Below are positions 1 through 7,258 of a DNA stretch of 49,521 nucleotides, one piece after another (within the stretch, counting starts at the first letter, position 1; each line of letters opens with the position of its first letter). A program made the position numbers and the translations under genes. Under the pieces are notes generated by a model that saw only the letters and a list, made by a program, of their open reading frames with translations, ran no database searches and was not told where the DNA came from. The DNA comes from JAEUUM01 sp038326165 (GTDB lineage Bacteria; Bacteroidota; Bacteroidia; Chitinophagales; Saprospiraceae), in contig JBBQJT010000020.1 of assembly GCA_038326165.1 (NCBI GenBank), positions 1 through 49,521 on the forward strand, read 5' to 3'.

Positions 1-96
1 ATAGTAAAATTGTCAAGCAAATAATTAGTTGTCGTGTCATTTTATAATTGGGCATAATCGGGTCACGCAAGGGAATTTCACCCTTACGTTCCCACG

Positions 97-130
97 GAAC
101 CGTGCTTGAAAGTCTCCCTTCACACGGCTC
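97..130 (-). ncRNA. Group II intron domain V
   Basis: The catalytic 34-nt hairpin of the intron RNA. Read on the minus strand it starts GAGCCGTG and ends CACGGTTC, which pair over eight positions with one G-U. The AGC catalytic triad sits at positions 2-4. A shorter distal stem closes around GGGAGAC, and an AG bulge lies on the 3' side. Its position about 30 nt after the maturase stop codon is normal. Confidence 0.85.
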
Positions 131-160
131 TTCTAGTTTCATCACGAATGTATTTAAACG

Positions 161-1483
161 TCATGGATTTACCAATTGCCAGTGCGGGAAAAGTCGTGGA
201 TTTGTTTTGAATTTCACTCTAAGCCAGTTTAAGGATTTCATTTTGTATAGCCCCTTTTCCCATTTTACCCATTTTAATAGGCGTACATTTAATTGGTGGC
301 ATACATGCCTTAAATGCCCTTTAGAAAATTTGCCATAATAATTAATTATTCCCTTTATTATTGGTCTAAGTAATTTAGCTAGTTCTTCAATTGATATTCT
401 TTTCTTGTGCAATTCCATTGCCTTAAATCGGGTTAAAATACTTTGCTCCGATTTATTGCTAATGAGAATACTCGGTAATTGCATCCCTTTGCCTTTTATT
501 TTGCACCATTGAGGTTGTATGCTGAAGCCTAAAAAGTCATACTTCTTTGCATAACGTTCTTCTGAAACCCCTCTTAGGTTTACAATTTTGGTTTTAATTG
601 GATGCAGTTCTAATTTGCATTTCGTTAAGCGTTGCTTTATTTGTTTTAGTACAAACTTAGCTTGCTTTTCTGTTTTGCAATGCACTACTATATCGTCTGC
701 ATAGCGCTCAAATGGCTTTTCTGGGTGGTTTTTACTCATCCATTTATCAAAGCATATATCCATAAAGATATTGGCAATTAATGGGCTGATAACTCCGCCT
801 TGTGGCGTTCCTGTTAATCGGTCTATGTAACAACCATTTTCTTTTATGATACCTGCCTTTAGCCATCTGCTTATGTAAAGTAGCACCCACTTTTCTTTGC
901 AATAGTATTGAATCGTTTGTTTCAGCAGGTTATGGTCTATCGTATCAAAGAAGCTTTTAATGTCTAAGTCTATTACAAAGTCTTGCCCGAAACAATTCTT
1001 ACAAGATTGCTCTACGGCTTGATGACAGCTCCGATTGGGTCGATAACCAAAACTACTTGGATGAAATTTAGAATCTACTAATGGCTCTAAATGTGATTTT
1101 ACTACCTCTTGTGCTACACGATCTAATATCGTGGGAATACCTAATTTTCTCTCTCCTCCATCTCTTTTCTTAATGCTAACTTCTTTTACTGCTTGCGGAA
1201 AATAACTGCCGGAGGTCATTCTGTTCCACAGCTTATAGATCTGGTTACTTAGATTGTTATCTAAATATTTCCACGTCATATTATCTATGCCCGAACTTCC
1301 TTTGTTGGCTCTTACTTTCTTGTAAGCCTGCCAAACCATTAGCCTGGTAATTGGCTGTGATTTTACCTCATAATAATCAATCATCCCTTTCGGTTGTAAA
1401 TTATAAAAAGTTAAACTAGCCAGCCCCTTTGCTCCATTACCTTTCAGCAACTTCATCACTACTACGAGCTGGTCTGCCGCCAA
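161..1483 (-). CDS. ltrA: Group II intron reverse transcriptase/maturase
   Basis: Multifunctional protein that helps the intron RNA fold and splice and copies it into DNA during retrohoming. The 440 residues show the reverse transcriptase blocks in order: GIPTILDRVAQE, GYRPNRSCHQAV, DLDIKSFFDTIDH, GTPQGGVISPLIANI and the catalytic RYADDIVVHC near residue 265. The maturase/thumb region follows (RPIIKGIINYYGKF). The protein ends soon after a NPRLFPHWQ segment, so the C-terminal HNH endonuclease of many homologues is absent; such proteins usually retrohome at replication forks or into structured DNA. The open frame begins at a TTG; an ATG nine codons further in (1456) is an equally reasonable start. 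The frame is intact with all catalytic residues, so the element may be active. Confidence 0.93.
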   Translation of the reverse strand: MAADQLVVVMKLLKGNGAKGLASLTFYNLQPKGMIDYYEVKSQPITRLMVWQAYKKVRANKGSSGIDNMTWKYLDNNLSNQIYKLWNRMTSGSYFPQAVKEVSIKKRDGGERKLGIPTILDRVAQEVVKSHLEPLVDSKFHPSSFGYRPNRSCHQAVEQSCKNCFGQDFVIDLDIKSFFDTIDHNLLKQTIQYYCKEKWVLLYISRWLKAGIIKENGCYIDRLTGTPQGGVISPLIANIFMDICFDKWMSKNHPEKPFERYADDIVVHCKTEKQAKFVLKQIKQRLTKCKLELHPIKTKIVNLRGVSEERYAKKYDFLGFSIQPQWCKIKGKGMQLPSILISNKSEQSILTRFKAMELHKKRISIEELAKLLRPIIKGIINYYGKFSKGHLRHVCHQLNVRLLKWVKWEKGLYKMKSLNWLRVKFKTNPRLFPHWQLVNP

Positions 1484-1973
1484 TATCTCACTTAATCCTT
1501 AAATGACTGTTTCCTTTCACAATTTAACAGCGCGATATTGACTTCTCTTGTTCCTTTCAAAAGCCTATGCATAGTTCCTGCTGCCTTTACCCCGAGAGCC
1601 GTGTAATCAGTAATCAAGTCATCCATTACACTCTTATCACAAATACAAACGTAGCTACTTGTTTTCGACTCTTTCTATTGCGCTTAAGAGGCTTAATAGG
1701 CAGTTCAATTTATTCAGCTCCTATAAACTCACCTACAGGAATACTTGTTCCCGTTTTTGACTAACCGTTCACCACAAAAAGAGTTTCCGCCTCTTGCAGC
1801 ATTAGTTGGTTTAAAGACCGCACTTGACTGCCGTCTTTGGAAGTCCTTTCAAATTCGTTCTGGTAGCATAGCCACTCGCTTCGCTTGAGCTCTACTGCTT
1901 TATTTGGCTTTTACTAATTTGGCTTCCATCTTTTGAAAAGCATTCAATGACTCGACAAAGTCAGCGATTCAAG

Positions 1974-2101
1974 ACACACACGTTCCCACGCTTTGCGCTG
2001 TTGCGATCTTCGGAACTACTTATTTTCTGTTAAAGATACTATTTCTTGCGAAAAGTAAACGTGATTTTACTACAAAATTCGCAATAGCGCAAAACGTGTG
2101 T
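1974..2101. repeat. 128-bp imperfect palindrome, attC-like in size and shape
   Basis: Two arms face each other: 1974-2006 and 2079-2101. The outer nine bases (ACACACGTT) pair exactly. After an 8-nt insertion in the left arm, fourteen further bases pair with one G-T wobble (TTGCGCTGTTGCGA against TCGCAATAGCGCAA). The loop between the arms is 72 nt. It lies 18 bp beyond the stop of the NmrA-like gene. A long, imperfect stem with unpaired bases and a large loop after a small gene is how integron attC sites look, but I do not see canonical RYYYAAC/GTTRRRY ends, so this is only a resemblance. Confidence 0.6.
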
Positions 2102-2119
2102 TATACCAAATGCTTCTTG

Positions 2120-2986
2120 TCATTGTAGTTGATTTTTATTTGTCAAAACAAAGTCGTCAAAAGATTTTGGCTCTTGTCCTGTGATAATTTTTACCCATTC
2201 AGTTGTCTTTGGTGTCTTTTGAAATCTTGGAAAGTAATGCAACATAATCATCACTAAAATTAGCATTGTTGGCATATTTTCTTTTCGTTTGGTCAAAAAG
2301 AATTGCAATAAATTAGGTGCAATAAATTTTATAGTCTTTCCAATTCCGTTACTTATTTTCTTTGCCATTTCAGCAAATGTCAATGTTTCATTATTGGTTA
2401 ATTCATAACTTTTATTGATATGGTTTTGCGGTTCGATTAACACTTTTGCTGCCACAGAACCAATATCTTCTGCGTCTATTACTGTGAATTTTGCTAGTCC
2501 TGCTGGCAAATAGATTCTATTATTATTCACTAAGTCATTGCGTAAAGTTGTAGTGAAATTCTGCATAAAATAGGCAGGTCGTAAAAATGTATATGGGATT
2601 TTACTGTCAACAATTAATTTTTCTATTTTATGATGCGGTATAATTTTGCTATTCTCAACACCTTGTACAGATAAAAAGACAATGTGTTTTATTGAAGATT
2701 TCTTTGCTGTTTCAATGAGTGGCGCAAAATATTTTTTAACGTCTGAAATTTGTGGTGGTCGAAGTAAAAAAAGCACGTCAACCCCTTTTAAAGCAGGCAA
2801 AAAGGTCTCAATATTCATAAAGTCAAATTTGATTGTCTTTATGTTAAAGTTTGAGAGCTTCTCATTTCCAAATTCTGTGTCCCTAACACCTGCACAAATT
2901 TCGAGTTGATGGTCAAATTTTTTTAAGGCACATAACACTTCAATTCCAACATTTCCTGTAGCCCCTGTAATTAAAATTTTTGTCAT
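2120..2986 (-). CDS. NmrA-like NAD(P)-binding protein (atypical SDR)
   Basis: 288-residue Rossmann-fold protein. The nucleotide-binding loop GATGNVG is at residues 7-13 directly after a beta strand (KILIT), followed by acidic strand ends and the NmrA-type segments HIVFLSVQGVE and YTFLRPAYFMQNF. Relatives are quinone or NAD(P)H-dependent reductases or redox-sensing regulators; the substrate cannot be told. The frame is open 30 codons further upstream, but those residues are low-complexity and lie over the spacer, so the ATG at 2986 in front of the Rossmann strand is preferred. It is one of five same-strand, unrelated small genes in the left island. Confidence 0.85.
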   Translation of the reverse strand: MTKILITGATGNVGIEVLCALKKFDHQLEICAGVRDTEFGNEKLSNFNIKTIKFDFMNIETFLPALKGVDVLFLLRPPQISDVKKYFAPLIETAKKSSIKHIVFLSVQGVENSKIIPHHKIEKLIVDSKIPYTFLRPAYFMQNFTTTLRNDLVNNNRIYLPAGLAKFTVIDAEDIGSVAAKVLIEPQNHINKSYELTNNETLTFAEMAKKISNGIGKTIKFIAPNLLQFFLTKRKENMPTMLILVMIMLHYFPRFQKTPKTTEWVKIITGQEPKSFDDFVLTNKNQLQ

Positions 2987-3091
2987 ATTATTATTATCAG
3001 ATAAGGTTGTTTCATTTTGGGTTTGTTTGTTGTTGTACGGTCGTCCGATGGCATTGGCTATAATAGTTAAGTGCATCCAACGTGGCGGCTA

Positions 3092-4024
3092 TTAGCCGTA
3101 ATGATCGTCATGTGCATTGTTCTGCTCAGTTATTTCTAATGCTATACCAAAATATAAAAGGACTTCTTTTCTTTTTTTATTTAGTAATTCATTATCGATG
3201 GCATAATATTGTTCTGGATTAGTTACCATAGTAGATAAGCTATTATTCGTTATTTCATTATCACTAAACATAAATTTAGGGCTTTTAGGAATACACATTC
3301 TTAATGAAACTAATTCTGAAAGAGCAAATATCCGAGTTGGAAAAATTTCTTTTGATTTTTCATTCTGTATTAAATTATATCGAAAATCTGTGAGTAGTTC
3401 TAAAATCAAATAATGACACAGCAAATATCCATCTTCAATATTCAATATGAAAATTAATGAATCAATTTGCATCATAATTGTTTGGGGAAAAATTAAAGTT
3501 TTGAGGTCGAACAAGCTATCTTTTGATTTGAAAGAGTAGAGTGAAGATGGTAAGTAGAAACCGTAGCTATTTTTATAAGATTTTCTAATGAAATTGAAAT
3601 TTGGGATATCTATAATGTTTTTTGATATTAATTTCCATTCTTCATCTTTAACTTTTAAGTAGTCATTGTAAAAAATACCGTAATAAATTTTTATTAACCA
3701 GGTTGAGATTTTACTTGTGACACTATTGTCAGGGCCATACTGAAGCGGGATTCCCTGGTCTTCATTAATTAGAGTTTGATAAGTTTCATTTGGATTTTCA
3801 AGAAATTCAATAATTTCAGATTCATACCTGCTTCCAAATTCACTGTTACATTTATAATGAGCAGGAACTTTAAGTCGGCTATAGGTGAATTCACCTCTTC
3901 CTTTAATAGTTTCATTTTTTATACCCATCTTACCTAATAGTGAATTGGGAATAATATGCTCTTGTGTTTTCTTCTCTGTAATTTCTTCAGAACAAAAAAA
4001 ACACTTGTTTATGTCTATTTGCAT
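3092..4024 (-). CDS. HNH endonuclease-like protein of unknown role
   Basis: 310 residues. The first 65 residues carry an HNH_5-like zinc site: a CFFC pair at residues 8-11, EHIIPNSLLG around residue 22, and HYKCN near residue 57-61. This arrangement (CxxC, EH..P..L, CN) is seen in HNH nucleases where the EH histidine is catalytic. The remaining 240 residues match nothing I recognise and may bind the target. Proteins of this build are common in mobile islands and may serve in defence, but the sequence does not show a partner. A repeat-borne promoter lies at 4079-4109, about 55 nt upstream. No signal peptide or membrane segment. Confidence 0.7.
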   Translation of the reverse strand: MQIDINKCFFCSEEITEKKTQEHIIPNSLLGKMGIKNETIKGRGEFTYSRLKVPAHYKCNSEFGSRYESEIIEFLENPNETYQTLINEDQGIPLQYGPDNSVTSKISTWLIKIYYGIFYNDYLKVKDEEWKLISKNIIDIPNFNFIRKSYKNSYGFYLPSSLYSFKSKDSLFDLKTLIFPQTIMMQIDSLIFILNIEDGYLLCHYLILELLTDFRYNLIQNEKSKEIFPTRIFALSELVSLRMCIPKSPKFMFSDNEITNNSLSTMVTNPEQYYAIDNELLNKKRKEVLLYFGIALEITEQNNAHDDHYG

Positions 4025-4076
4025 TTCCTTTTTAATTGGTCAGAACAACCATACACCCACAAACACCCTTATATAT

Positions 4077-4345
4077 CACAAGTATAATCAAGTTAATTCA
4101 GATATGCAATTCGCAAAAATAAAAGGATTTTCGTGGACTCAAGAGGCTTTGCTCAGAGGCAAAATGCGCCAATACAGATTTTGGGTTTAAAGCACCACTT
4201 CCACATCCACACACCTAAATTCTAAGGACCCCAAAATTTAGAAACCAAATGATCATTCAATATAATTATATGTCATAAAACGTCTTTAATGAGGCATTTT
4301 ATTCCCTACAAATTGAGATTTTGTGGTTTTGTGAGGGTTGCGCAA
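4077..4345 (-). repeat. Intergenic repeat copy R1 (about 269 bp) with promoter
   Basis: Closely matches R2 (4971-5237) over its whole length; most differences are single bases. On the minus strand it contains, from upstream to downstream: an inverted repeat ATAAAACG/CATTTTAT at about 4267-4294 that could terminate transcription, a block shared with R2 (4200-4270), the core GATTTTCGT...CAAGAGGCTTTGCTCA...TTTTGGG (read on plus), and a promoter made of TTG (4107-4109), 20 nt, TATACTTG (4079-4086). It fills nearly all of the gap between the PEGA lipoprotein and the HNH gene. Confidence 0.85.
4079..4109 (-). promoter_or_regulatory. Repeat-borne promoter for the HNH gene
   Basis: TTG, 20-nt spacer, TATACTTG on the minus strand. 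It fits the Bacteroidota consensus TTG-N17-23-TAnnTTTG except for C in place of the first T of TTTG. The HNH start codon lies 55 nt downstream. The same spacing is kept in R2 and R3. Confidence 0.55.
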
Positions 4346-4369
4346 CAGATACTGTTGTTGTGAGCTGTT

Positions 4370-4753
4370 TTATTTATTCTCCACCTTATTTGGTTCTAAT
4401 TCTATTTCATAAAATTTAGGGTCATATTTCCACAAAGCTCCTGTTGCTGCGTCAATACCCCAAAAGAATATGTTGAATAAATTTAAAACTGCAAACCCGT
4501 TAAACGCGGTTTCTGGTTGAAATAATTTTGTTTCAAATCCCTCCGCTTTTAAAGTTAAGACTTGTCCATCATAGCCTTTTTTTAGTCTAACTGCCGTTGG
4601 TGTTGTTCCACGGTCTATACCGTCAACTTGAAGTTTAGCACCTGATGGCTTTGAATTAATAAGAACGGTTTGTTTTGTCCCAGTAAACAATGTTGCACAA
4701 CTTGTCATGAAGAGCATAGTTGCTGCAAGTAAAAGTGTTGAAAATGTTTTCAT
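4370..4753 (-). CDS. PEGA-domain lipoprotein
   Basis: 127-residue lipoprotein. Residues 1-19 form a signal peptide ending in the lipobox FMTSC, so Cys19 is the lipidated residue. A PEGA domain follows (INSKPSGAKLQVDG..RGTTPTAVRLKKG), a beta-sheet module usually facing the periplasm or outer surface. The C-terminal part has a hydrophobic stretch (FAVLNLFNIFFWGIDAATG) typical of this family. The ATG at 4753 is chosen because it starts the signal peptide; the open frame extends 69 codons upstream without a plausible start. It sits between direct repeats R1 and R2, so recombination between them would delete exactly this gene. Confidence 0.85.
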   Translation of the reverse strand: MKTFSTLLLAATMLFMTSCATLFTGTKQTVLINSKPSGAKLQVDGIDRGTTPTAVRLKKGYDGQVLTLKAEGFETKLFQPETAFNGFAVLNLFNIFFWGIDAATGALWKYDPKFYEIELEPNKVENK

Positions 4754-4970
4754 TTTTTCTTTTTTGAATTTAAATAATTTCCTACTTATTTGGCTTTGGG
4801 GAGTTGCCCCGTTTTTTAAAGTGTTTGCTGGTCTCCACTGCTTTTTTCTCAGTCGTGAATGACTGTTAAGAACTGTCAAAGTTAAACTTTGGTGGTTCTC
4901 TTGTCTGTCGCCTGTATTGTTTCGTAAACTTGCACATAACAATTGAATAACCACAAACATACGTACACAT

Positions 4971-5237
4971 CACAAATATAATCAAGTTAATTCAGATATG
5001 CAATTCGCAAAAAAAGGATTTTCGTGGACTCAAGAGGCTTTGCTCATAGGCAAAATGCGCCAATACAGATTTTGGGTTTAAAGCACCACTTCCACAGCCA
5101 CACACCTAAGTTCTAAGGACCCCAAAATTTAGAAACCAAATGATCATTCAATATAATTATATGTCATAAAACGTTTCTAAATAAGCCGTTTTATTCCCCA
5201 AAAATGGAGGTTTTGTTAAATTGAAGAGATTATGCAA
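4971..5237 (-). repeat. Intergenic repeat copy R2 (about 267 bp) with promoter
   Basis: Direct copy of R1, 894 bp away. Here the inverted repeat is perfect: ATAAAACG and CGTTTTAT flank 13 nt at about 5165-5193. The promoter is TTG (5001-5003), 20 nt, TATATTTG (4973-4980). It lies between the 89-residue membrane protein gene and the PEGA lipoprotein gene, in the same orientation as R1 and R3. Its promoter points at the lipoprotein. Confidence 0.85.
4973..5003 (-). promoter_or_regulatory. Repeat-borne promoter for the PEGA lipoprotein
   Basis: TTG-N20-TATATTTG on the minus strand, a full match to the Bacteroidota consensus. It lies about 220 nt upstream of the start at 4753, leaving a long leader that begins with a sequence resembling the starts of other genes in this island (GTTATGTGCAAG near 4940). 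Confidence 0.65.
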
Positions 5238-5355
5238 CAACTACCCCTGTCAGCGGATTGACGTTTTAATTATGTGATTTCATTTTTTAACAAGAAATTG
5301 AATTAATTCGTCAAGATTTACAATAGTCGAACTTGTCTAATCCTAATTTCAAAAA

Positions 5356-5625
5356 TCATGAAACCAATCCTTTAACTTTTTTAAATGAAAAAGTCACTCC
5401 ATAATACATGAGTGATAAACTTGCAAATGTTATAGTAAGCATTGCAAAATATTCAAAAATCATTGTCCAAGTGCTTAAATTTCCCGGGTCAGTGTCCACA
5501 AACATTCCAATTGTTGACAGTAAAGTTGAAACTGATAAAATTATTAACAATTCTTTTTTCTTAGTCATAATTGCCAATTTAAAGTGATGAGATTCAAGCG
5601 TCATTTTTAAATATTCATTGTTCAC
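5356..5625 (-). CDS. Small membrane protein, two predicted helices
   Basis: 89 residues, or 70 if the second Met codon (5568, MTKKKELL) is used. Two hydrophobic segments (LLIILSVSTLLSTIGMFV and the stretch from EYFAML to MYYG) are joined by a short polar loop containing DTDPGN. The first is preceded by lysines, so a loop-outside topology is likely. I do not recognise the family. It belongs to the file of small minus-strand genes of the left island. A cassette-like sequence (GTTAACGAACACGG) precedes it at about 5650. Confidence 0.6.
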   Translation of the reverse strand: MNNEYLKMTLESHHFKLAIMTKKKELLIILSVSTLLSTIGMFVDTDPGNLSTWTMIFEYFAMLTITFASLSLMYYGVTFSFKKVKGLVS

Positions 5626-5765
5626 TGGTGCGTCCTATTGCCGTGTTCGTTAACGTCAGTCCGTCTAAGAACTAACCCAAGCCTCCAAAATTAGCTTATT
5701 AGAGTTGATATACAAACATTTTAAGCTGCTTTAATTATTCGGACAGGAATCTTAGAAGCAAAGAG

Positions 5766-6191
5766 TTAAATTAATTGTAGCCCATACCAGCCGATGAAGG
5801 TAAACACAATGCAACGTGTAATAACCCCAACACAACACCAAATAGCTAATTTTTTAATATTTGCATTTAAACCAATACCAACAGCTAGAATTATTGGAGC
5901 TCCAACAGAAATAGTTCCTAAAAATCCTAAACCAAAAATGCCGTAGTTATTCCAAAGGCGAAGTATTACGGGATGTTTCTTTTCGGCATTCTCTTTAGAA
6001 GGCTTCTTTTTGTGAAACAACGCTCTTATCTTATCACCTAAAAATGCTGCGACAAATACTCCAACTAAACCACCAGTAACACTTGCCCAAAAAATAGTCC
6101 AAGGTGATAAGCCAAAGGCGAAACCCGCAGGAATGGCTGCATATATTTCAAAAGTGGCAAGGCCCGCTACAGTGATTATTTTTAAAAACAT
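5766..6191 (-). CDS. Small multidrug export-like membrane protein
   Basis: 141 residues with four hydrophobic segments and a lysine-rich central loop (residues 62-75). The paired pattern, in which the segment after YGIFGLGFLGTISVGAPII repeats the small-residue pattern of the first half, resembles the PF06695 'small multidrug export' family, which is related to DedA membrane proteins. The helical hairpin around GTISVGAP is the family hallmark. Substrate unknown; the family name is historical and does not prove drug export. The repeat-borne promoter at 6333-6363 lies about 140 nt upstream. Confidence 0.65.
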   Translation of the reverse strand: MFLKIITVAGLATFEIYAAIPAGFAFGLSPWTIFWASVTGGLVGVFVAAFLGDKIRALFHKKKPSKENAEKKHPVILRLWNNYGIFGLGFLGTISVGAPIILAVGIGLNANIKKLAIWCCVGVITRCIVFTFIGWYGLQLI

Positions 6192-6330
6192 AAATTATTT
6201 GAAAAGACTGATTTTATATAATGGCATAAAATTAACTGATTAATATTTCTTGTCAGATTTATATTTTTCACTTTTTATACCCTGGGGGAAATTTCGTACA
6301 TCATTCATACACCTAAACTTGTGTGTATAT

Positions 6331-6442
6331 CGCAAATATAATCAGATTGATTTAGATACCCAATTTGTCAAAAAAAGGATTTTCATCGACTCATGGAACT
6401 TGCTCAAAGCTAAAATGCGCCCAATACGGCTATTGGGTTAAA
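6331..6442 (-). repeat. Intergenic repeat copy R3 (about 112 bp, shorter)
   Basis: Matches the promoter half and core of R1/R2 at lower identity: GATTTTCATCGACTCATGG, GCTCAAAGCTAAAATGCGCC and TATTGGGTTAAA on plus. The part with the inverted repeat is missing. The promoter is the best preserved part: TTG (6361-6363), 20 nt, TATATTTG (6333-6340). Preservation of the promoter over the rest suggests selection on it. Confidence 0.7.
6333..6363 (-). promoter_or_regulatory. Repeat-borne promoter for the small export-like protein
   Basis: TTG-N20-TATATTTG on the minus strand, identical in spacing to the promoters of R1 and R2 although the surrounding repeat has diverged. Confidence 0.6.
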
Positions 6443-6493
6443 TAAAATTACCGATCACCTTAACATTACTGAAGTAAAATTTTTAGAATAGAA

Positions 6494-7255
6494 TTAGTTG
6501 AATAATCTGAACAACTGGGTATGCTTTGCAAGAATCTCTAAACTTGCTATCATTACCAATATTGCTGTAATATTGATAATAACTCTTGGAAACAGACGGA
6601 ATATTCCAATTCTTGAACCTATTAAACCTCCGAAAGTAACCGCTAGAACTAGACTAAGTGTAAGAAATAAATTCATTGCAGGAATACCTTTCGAGGCTTG
6701 TCCCAATAATCCGGAGATACTATTCACCAGAATAAAAACTGCTGAGCATCCTGCTATTGCTTTTGGGTGGTCCCATTTCATGAAATTCAAAACGGGTGAC
6801 AGAAATATTCCACCACCTATTCCTACCAATCCTGATAATAAGCCTATGAGTCCTCCAATAATGCCTGATGTAACATTCGTTGTTCGGTAGCTCATATTTG
6901 CATTTGAGTTGACCCTGCCTATCAACATGATGATAGCCGCAATCATTAAACTCAAACCCAATAAGACAAAGAAGGCATCATCGGTTATTCGATACGCTGC
7001 ACCTATAAAAGCCATAGGTACACTAGTGAAAATGAGTGGAAATATCTTTTTCCAGTTAAGGGTTTTGGCTTTTGAAAATTGGATGGTAGAGCCAGTTACT
7101 ACTGCGATATTGCAGATCAATGCAGTTATTTTGATGACTGGAACCTCATGGAAGAATAATGCGAGTACTGCCAGATATGAAGAGCCACCTCCAAATCCAA
7201 CTGAAGCGTAAATCAATGCAATCCCAAAGAAGATGACGATTAGTTCAATCTCCAC
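6494..7255 (-). CDS. TauE/SafE (TSUP) family permease
   Basis: 253-residue polytopic inner-membrane protein. It has the two-fold repeat of the TSUP family: an N-terminal GFGGGSSYLA motif near residue 21 and the matching GLVGIGGGIFLSPVL near residue 143, about 125 residues apart, each followed by hydrophobic helices. TSUP members move sulfite, sulfonates or other small organic anions; the substrate cannot be read from sequence. The start is 3 nt after the stop of the aldehyde dehydrogenase, so it is the last gene of the tryptophan-degradation operon, and a role in moving an organic acid of that pathway is possible. Confidence 0.85.
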   Translation of the reverse strand: MEIELIVIFFGIALIYASVGFGGGSSYLAVLALFFHEVPVIKITALICNIAVVTGSTIQFSKAKTLNWKKIFPLIFTSVPMAFIGAAYRITDDAFFVLLGLSLMIAAIIMLIGRVNSNANMSYRTTNVTSGIIGGLIGLLSGLVGIGGGIFLSPVLNFMKWDHPKAIAGCSAVFILVNSISGLLGQASKGIPAMNLFLTLSLVLAVTFGGLIGSRIGIFRLFPRVIINITAILVMIASLEILAKHTQLFRLFN

Positions 7256-7258
7256 TGA

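Larger units (their letters stand above)
54..1823 (-). mobile_element. Group II intron with intron-encoded maturase
   Basis: A self-splicing retroelement about 1.77 kb long on the minus strand. The 5' end is placed at 1823 because the minus strand reads GTGCG there (1819-1823), the usual group II start. Domain V lies at 97-130 and a domain VI-like stem at about 56-95. The 3' end near 54 follows ...GATTAT and is uncertain by a few bases. The six bases before the 5' splice site (AGTCAA) can pair with TTGATT at 1612-1617, about 206 nt inside the intron, which is the normal place for EBS1; this supports the boundary. The reverse transcriptase lies in the domain IV position. I see no target gene around the insertion: the exons join non-coding sequence. 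Confidence 0.8.

Noticed and set aside
1567..1764. 65-codon plus-strand frame inside the 5' part of the group II intron
   Set aside because: The region folds as intron RNA and holds EBS1; no protein similarity recognised.
86..1990. ACGTTCCCACG shared between the intron domain VI region (86-96) and the palindrome arm (1980-1990)
   Set aside because: Eleven bases only, in different structural contexts; may be chance and does not define the intron border, which EBS1 pairing places at 1823.
1820..2101. Alternative intron 5' end at GTGTG near 1974-1980
   Set aside because: It would put EBS1 too far inside (over 350 nt) and make the palindrome arm part of domain I; GTGCG at 1823 fits better.
6498..7211. 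Two plus-strand frames opposite the TSUP permease
   Set aside because: Antisense to a clearly recognised membrane protein; no independent support.
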